Source of the DNA: Phycisphaerales bacterium
GTDB lineage: Bacteria; Planctomycetota; Phycisphaerae; Tepidisphaerales; Tepidisphaeraceae
NCBI GenBank assembly: GCA_003153655.1
Contig: PMAK01000155.1
Span: forward strand, 19,290 to 28,731
DNA: 9,442 bases
Direction of reading: 5' to 3'
A program made the translations under genes and the position numbers. The notes beneath the pieces were generated by a model. That model made no database searches, had not been told where the DNA came from, and was given only the letters and a program-made list of their open reading frames with translations. Positions 6,462 through 9,442 of the stretch are shown here, in pieces (position 1 is the stretch's first letter; the number at the start of each line of letters is the position of its first letter).

Positions 6462-7007
6462 ATGAAGTTGAAGGTTTTGGAATCGCCGGCTGAGCCGTGG
6501 TTTGCCGAGGGACTGCAATTTACGTGCAGCCAGTGCGGCAACTGTTGCAGCGGTCCGCCTGGGTTTGTGTGGATCACACGGGAAGAGATTCAGCGCGTCG
6601 CGGAGTTTCTGGAGATTTCCCCGGCAGAGGTGGTGGAGAAATATTGCCGGAAGATTGGCGGGCGATTTTCGCTGAAAGAGCGGCGACATCCACGGCATGG
6701 TGGATATGACTGCATTTTTGTGAAGGAGATCCCGGCGGAAAGTTCGAAATCGGGCAAGCTGCCAGCAGGAAAAGTGGAGCATACGCGGCGGATTTGCTCG
6801 ATCTATTCGGTGCGGCCGCTGCAATGCCGGACGTGGCCGTTCTGGACGGGAAATCTTTCGAGCCGGGCGGCTTGGGAATCCGCGTCGAAACGATGTCCGG
6901 GGATGAATCGGGGGGAATTGTTTGATCGGGTGCGGATTGAGAAGCTGCGCGATGCGGAGGATTGGCCGGAAAAGCCGCCGACGTCGGAAAGAAAAGTCCG
7001 GGAATGA
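6462..7007 (+). CDS. YkgJ-type CxxCxxCC cysteine-cluster protein (putative Fe/Zn chelating)
   Basis: This 181-aa protein carries the family signature early: FTCSQCGNCCSG with Cys22, Cys25, Cys28 and Cys29, followed by FVWITREEIQRVAEFL (36-50). A second cysteine group follows: Cys62, Cys84 in YDCIF, and CSIYSVRPLQCRTWPFW (112-128) with Cys112 and Cys122, then Cys145. The CxxCxxCC (PF03692) family is thought to bind iron or zinc through these cysteines. Its reaction is not established, although members have been linked to metal-dependent oxidation or protein modification. There is no signal peptide or membrane segment, so it should be cytoplasmic. The length is normal for the family. It starts just after a TATAAT with no ribosome binding site, so its mRNA is likely nearly leaderless. 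Its stop overlaps the next start as ATGA, which implies coupled expression with the small membrane protein behind it. Confidence 0.9.
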   Translation: MKLKVLESPAEPWFAEGLQFTCSQCGNCCSGPPGFVWITREEIQRVAEFLEISPAEVVEKYCRKIGGRFSLKERRHPRHGGYDCIFVKEIPAESSKSGKLPAGKVEHTRRICSIYSVRPLQCRTWPFWTGNLSSRAAWESASKRCPGMNRGELFDRVRIEKLRDAEDWPEKPPTSERKVRE

Positions 7008-7447
7008 ACGAAGCAAAGGGCAAACTGCGATGGTTGGGCCGGGGGATTCTGGCGGTGATGCTTGGGTCGGCGTGCTTCAGCGTATATCTCGATATTCAGC
7101 GGCGATTTGTTTCTCCGGGCGCGATCGAGGCGACGCGACGGTTTGTGAGTACCGATCAGACGTTGGCGGACGCGGGACGAGCTGGGCCGGTGGGACTTCA
7201 ATTTCTGAATTGCGATGGCGGGACGCGGCAATTCGCGTATTTCCGCGCGGTATACGATCTGTATCCGTTGCCGGTTGTGATTGCGAATGATGAAGTTGTT
7301 GTGTTCGATGGGGCGCAGATTCCAAGCGGCATCGTGCATTCGGGTGAGTGGTGGCGTCAGCACGGCGTGAAGACAATCGTGACCGTGGATCAGGCGAGAC
7401 ATTCGTGGGAAGCGGAATCGATCCCGCTTAGAAATCGCGGGGCTTAG
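7004..7447 (+). CDS. Small single-pass membrane protein of unknown function, paralogue 1
   Basis: The 147-aa protein starts at the ATG at 7004, overlapping the stop of the cysteine-cluster gene by four bases; a longer frame from 6962 lies inside that gene and is unlikely. A basic N terminus (KGKLRWLGR) precedes one membrane segment, about residues 12-29, with Cys24. The remaining roughly 115 residues are probably outside the cytoplasm. Shared motifs with the proteins at 8757 and (start only) 9330 are LRWLG near the membrane, DIQRRF (30-35), LQFLNC (65-70), YFRAVYDLYP (79-88), and a C-terminal HGVKTIVTVD (120-129). The YFRAxYxLYP...GVxxIVxVD pattern is one I associate with soluble domains found with GT-C glycosyltransferases, but I cannot assign a function. 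A frameshifted GT-C-like gene follows directly, so this protein may be its envelope-side partner. This is inference from position. Confidence 0.7.
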   Translation: MNEAKGKLRWLGRGILAVMLGSACFSVYLDIQRRFVSPGAIEATRRFVSTDQTLADAGRAGPVGLQFLNCDGGTRQFAYFRAVYDLYPLPVVIANDEVVVFDGAQIPSGIVHSGEWWRQHGVKTIVTVDQARHSWEAESIPLRNRGA

Positions 7448-7475
7448 CGCGTGTCTGGGGCCCGGGGTTTTTGGA

Positions 7476-8132
7476 TTGTGTCTTATTTTTTTGTCGATGC
7501 TGGGTGTGCGCCCGGAGCGGACGGAAGTTTTATCGGTGGGTATTCTGGCGATGGCCGCGGCAACGATCTGTTATTTCAAGAACTATGCGAATGATGCGGT
7601 TGAGCGGACGGAAATCGTCGGACGATATGCTCGGCTTTGGACTGTCGCGTGTCTGCTGGTGATTGCGTATGCGGCGGTGGTTGTGGCGGCGGATGTGACG
7701 ATTTATCCGACGATGGAATGGGATGCGTTTGGGATCTGGCAGTTGAAGGGAGAGGTTTTGGCGAAGTCGGCGCTGGAGCCGCGGCCGGCTTATTTTGAGA
7801 ATGTGAATCTGAGCTACAGTCATCTGAGATATCCGCTTTTGGAGCCGATGATTTCGGCGGGCGTGCATGCGCTGACCGGGCGATTGGGGGATGATGGACA
7901 GAAAACGCCGGGGCTACTCATGTATCTGGGGTTGGTGGCGGTTGTCTATTCGACGGTTCGTCGCGACAGCGGGCATTTGGTTGCGATCACGGTGGCGGCG
8001 ATGTTCGCGGATTTGCCGGTGTTTTTTCGGTATGCGGGATCGGGGACGGCGGAGATGGCGCTGACGGCTTTTTATGGGGGGAGCGTGGTTTGTTTGCTGA
8101 GGTGGTGGAAAGATCGCGGCTGGGAGATTTGA
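7476..8132 (+). CDS. GT-C-like multi-pass membrane glycosyltransferase, N-terminal part (frameshifted)
   Basis: The first 218 codons of a membrane protein whose frame ends prematurely at 8132. Hydrophobic segments lie at about residues 19-34, 54-74, 144-161, 167-184 and 193-209. The loop between the second and third holds EWDAFGIWQLKGEVL (81-95) and YSHLRYPLLEP (114-124). In GT-C enzymes that take sugar from a polyprenyl-phosphate carrier, the first large outer loop carries the acidic catalytic residue; Asp83 is the candidate here. The start is uncertain. The TTG at 7476 cuts into a hydrophobic helix (ACLGPGVFGLCLIFLSMLGV) whose first half is encoded upstream from about 7449. The frame is open back to 7383 without ATG, GTG or TTG, so a CTG (7455) or a second frameshift is possible. 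The C terminus LLRWWKDRGWEI stops where the family continues; the continuation lies in the -1 frame. Confidence 0.65.
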   Translation: MCLIFLSMLGVRPERTEVLSVGILAMAAATICYFKNYANDAVERTEIVGRYARLWTVACLLVIAYAAVVVAADVTIYPTMEWDAFGIWQLKGEVLAKSALEPRPAYFENVNLSYSHLRYPLLEPMISAGVHALTGRLGDDGQKTPGLLMYLGLVAVVYSTVRRDSGHLVAITVAAMFADLPVFFRYAGSGTAEMALTAFYGGSVVCLLRWWKDRGWEI

Positions 8133-8785
8133 TTTTGATGGCATTGTTCAGCGCGTGCATGGCGTGGACGAAGAATGAGGGGCAGGCGCTGGCGACGATT
8201 AATATTGTGATCGTGGTATGCCTTGCACTCTCCCGGAGGCAGTGGACTCATTGCGCAACGTTTATTGCGATTGTATTTTTTCTCTTTTTACCCTGGCTGA
8301 TCTATCTGCGGGGTTTGCCGCGGACGGACGAGGATTATGCGGGGCGATTGAATTTTGGGGAATTGGTGGCGCATGTTGATCGCTTGCCTGTGATTGCCCG
8401 CGAAATTGGGCCGGAGATGGTTAAGTGGACTGATACCGGGCCGGAGCGGCTGACCGCGGCGTGGGGTATTTTCTGGTTTGTGTTGGCCGCGGCGGCAATT
8501 GTCGGATGGCGGCGGTTTCGACGTGGAGAAGTCATTTTGCTCTGGATTCTGCTGGGGCTTCATCTGCTGGTTTATGTTCTAGCATACATGGTGACGCCGT
8601 GGGATTTGCAGACATTGATGAGGACGACGATCGACCGGCTGCTGATGCACGCGGCTCCGGTGGCGGCGATGCTGATCGGGGCGATGTGGAAGATTGGCGA
8701 CAGAGGCGAACGGTACCGCTTTGACGGCGGGCGGTTGGGAAATACAATTCGCAGCCTTGTCTGGCGATCCGCGCATTCTCAGTGA
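8090..8785 (+). CDS. GT-C-like multi-pass membrane glycosyltransferase, C-terminal part (frameshifted)
   Basis: This frame continues the preceding protein in the -1 phase. Useful homology seems to begin at about residue 13 (DLILMALFSACMAWTKNEG), which directly follows LLRWWKDRGW of the upstream part, so most codons before about 8126 are probably not translated this way. TKNEG (27-31) and TPWDLQTLMRTTIDRLLMHAAP (169-190, in which a helix ends in Arg-Leu-Leu) are features I associate with GT-C-like membrane glycosyltransferases. Membrane segments lie at about 14-26, 34-47, 56-73, 124-141, 147-166 and 188-200. Nominal starts are TTG 8090 or ATG 8138, with no ribosome binding site, which is consistent with a broken gene rather than a separate one. 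Its 3' end contains the promoter of the next gene and overlaps that gene's TTG by 29 bases. Joined, the two parts would give about 440 residues. Confidence 0.65.
   Translation: MFAEVVERSRLGDLILMALFSACMAWTKNEGQALATINIVIVVCLALSRRQWTHCATFIAIVFFLFLPWLIYLRGLPRTDEDYAGRLNFGELVAHVDRLPVIAREIGPEMVKWTDTGPERLTAAWGIFWFVLAAAAIVGWRRFRRGEVILLWILLGLHLLVYVLAYMVTPWDLQTLMRTTIDRLLMHAAPVAAMLIGAMWKIGDRGERYRFDGGRLGNTIRSLVWRSAHSQ
8721..8748 (+). promoter_or_regulatory. Sigma-70-type promoter for small membrane protein paralogue 2
   Basis: TTGACG (8721-8726), 16 bases, TACAAT (8743-8748), one mismatch to consensus in each box. It lies inside the 3' end of the glycosyltransferase-like frame. The TTG start at 8757 is eight bases after the -10 box. 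The same layout recurs before paralogue 3 at 9294, and the flanking sequence (AATTC next to the -10 box and CC before the TTG) is also shared, which supports it as a real control element. Confidence 0.7.
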
Positions 8786-9248
8786 TAACCCATCGCCAGT
8801 GCCGAGGTCTCGGCGGATTCTTCGGTGGCTGGGCGGAATTGTTGTTGTGACATCCGTTGGGATGTGCATTGGATTTGATATTTATCGCCAGTTTTATCTG
8901 GGTGGGCCGGAGCGATTGAAACAGTCGATTGTGGATTGGGATGGGTATATCCATAAGGAAACGACGCCGGGGCGCGGGGTGTTTTTGAAGTTTTTGAATT
9001 TTCATGATCAGGCGCGGCAGTGGACGGCGCGGATTTATTTTCGGGCGGTTTATTCGATGTATCCACAGCTTGTTTTGGTGACGGGGCCTTCGGGCGTTGT
9101 GAACACGGCGCCGCAGCTTTTGGAGGATAATTCTTATCCGAGCGATCAATGGCTGATTGATCGCGGGGTGGGATCGATTGTGGTTGTTGATTTTGATCCG
9201 CTGAAAAATAGGCCGTTTGTTTTGGCGGTGAAGTGGCTGGGGGAATGA
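8757..9248 (+). CDS. Small single-pass membrane protein of unknown function, paralogue 2
   Basis: A 163-aa protein read from the TTG at 8757, eight bases after a TACAAT box; in-frame codons back to 8694 lie upstream of that promoter. The TTG is favoured because the paralogue at 9330 has its only possible start, also TTG, at the aligned position with the same upstream spacing. A proline- and arginine-rich cytoplasmic tail leads to ILRWLGG (21-27) and one membrane segment (about 22-40, with Cys37), then DIYRQFYLGGP (41-51). The outer domain has FLKFLNF (76-82), YFRAVYSMYP (94-103) and RGVGSIVVVD (136-145), each matching paralogue 1. It is about 16 residues longer than paralogue 1, mostly at the N terminus. 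No enzyme motif is visible. Its job is unknown; an envelope role beside the glycosyltransferase-like gene is an inference. Codon choice is like its neighbours. Confidence 0.7.
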   Translation: MSGDPRILSDNPSPVPRSRRILRWLGGIVVVTSVGMCIGFDIYRQFYLGGPERLKQSIVDWDGYIHKETTPGRGVFLKFLNFHDQARQWTARIYFRAVYSMYPQLVLVTGPSGVVNTAPQLLEDNSYPSDQWLIDRGVGSIVVVDFDPLKNRPFVLAVKWLGE

Positions 9249-9293
9249 GTAATCCTTGGATGATTGCCTGCTGAAGTTAGCGGGGCGCTTACT

Positions 9294-9321
9294 TTGACGT
9301 TGCGGGGGAAGAAAATATAAT
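9294..9321 (+). promoter_or_regulatory. Sigma-70-type promoter for small membrane protein paralogue 3
   Basis: TTGACG (9294-9299), 16 bases, perfect TATAAT (9316-9321). The TTG start codon at 9330 is eight bases downstream, with no Shine-Dalgarno site and a likely leader of zero to two bases. The spacing is identical to the promoter at 8721. The 81-bp gap after paralogue 2 holds nothing else clear. Confidence 0.75.
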
Positions 9322-9329
9322 TCACGTCC

Positions 9330-9442
9330 TTGCCTTTCGATCCTCACAATTTCATCGAGAACATAGCGCGGTCGGCCAGGTATGGATGGATTCTTCGATG
9401 GGTGGGTGGGATCATCGTTGTGATATCGTTGGGATTGTGCGT
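9330..9442 (+). CDS. Small single-pass membrane protein, paralogue 3 (cut by the right edge)
   Basis: Only 37 codons are present. The frame opens after a TAA at 9318-9320, and the TTG at 9330 is its only plausible start before the membrane segment. The translation begins (M)PFDPHNFIENIARSARYG, then WILRWVGGIIVVISLGLC, aligning without gaps to residues 1-37 of the paralogue at 8757 (shared Asp4, Pro5, Asn11, ILRW, GGI, VV and the membrane Cys37). DNA identity is also obvious in the membrane-coding part. The rest, including the diagnostic YFRAVY motif, is outside the window, so membership rests on the N terminus and the shared promoter layout. Confidence 0.6.
   Translation, partial: MPFDPHNFIENIARSARYGWILRWVGGIIVVISLGLC

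Noticed and set aside
7011..7120. Lipoprotein signal in paralogue 1 (GSAC)
   Set aside because: The position before the Cys does not fit a lipobox, and the aligned residues in paralogues 2 and 3 (VGMC, LGLC) do not either. The Cys is in the membrane helix.
8076..8081. Programmed -1 frameshift at the six-G run
   Set aside because: Slippage here would replace the hydrophobic GGSVVCLLRWW segment with GERGLFAEVVER, breaking a likely membrane helix. The shift fits better near 8121, where there is no good slippery heptamer.
9274..9294. Possible terminator hairpin after paralogue 2
   Set aside because: AAGT-T-AGC pairs with GCT-T-ACTT around GGGGC, giving only seven pairs with a mismatch and no T-run. 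It runs into the next -35 box, so it is too weak to call.
8532..9347. 271-codon minus-strand frame
   Set aside because: It is antisense to the glycosyltransferase-like fragment and paralogue 2. It is very Arg/Pro/Asn-rich and runs across both promoters, so it is a shadow.

Overview
The window looks like chromosomal DNA from a moderately GC-rich, flagellated, diderm-type bacterium. I favour Planctomycetota, possibly a Phycisphaerae-like lineage. The reasons are the mix of flagellar rod genes, tandem 'regulatory domain' methyltransferases, a CxxCxxCC protein, and membrane proteins of unknown function whose style I associate with that phylum. Few genes have Shine-Dalgarno sites and several start almost at their transcription start. 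This assignment is an inference from protein flavour; no rRNA or other marker gene is present.

Layout. Positions 1-1126 (minus strand) hold the promoter-proximal part of a flagellar rod operon: a 67-aa unknown protein, flgF, then the first 44 codons of flgG, which runs off the left edge. A sigma-54-like -24/-12 element lies just upstream (1170-1184). After a divergent intergenic region, positions 1430-4507 (plus) carry two tandem paralogous SAM methyltransferases of about 500 aa. They belong to the type with a MethyTransf_Reg domain, related to rickettsial outer-membrane-protein lysine methyltransferases. Positions 4525-5397 (minus) encode a membrane-anchored unknown protein. Its 5' flank is an 88-bp near-perfect inverted repeat with nested palindromes. 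Positions 5618-6328 (plus) encode a probable tail-anchored unknown protein, followed by a terminator-like hairpin.

From 6462 to the right edge all genes lie on the plus strand. A YkgJ-type CxxCxxCC protein is coupled by an ATGA overlap to a small single-pass membrane protein. Next comes a multi-pass GT-C-like glycosyltransferase split by a frameshift near 8121-8132. Two further paralogues of the small membrane protein follow, at 8757 and, cut by the window edge, at 9330. These two share the same control layout: TTGACG, 16 bp, TAYAAT, 8 bp, TTG start. This predicts leaderless or almost leaderless mRNAs.

The left part is a recognisable flagellar module, possibly linked to the adjacent protein methyltransferases. 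The right part is a small expanding family of envelope-associated proteins next to a lipid-linked-sugar glycosyltransferase-like gene. I see no CRISPR array, tRNA, rRNA, transposase or phage gene. The most unusual elements are the repeated leaderless membrane-protein family and the nested-palindrome inverted repeat.
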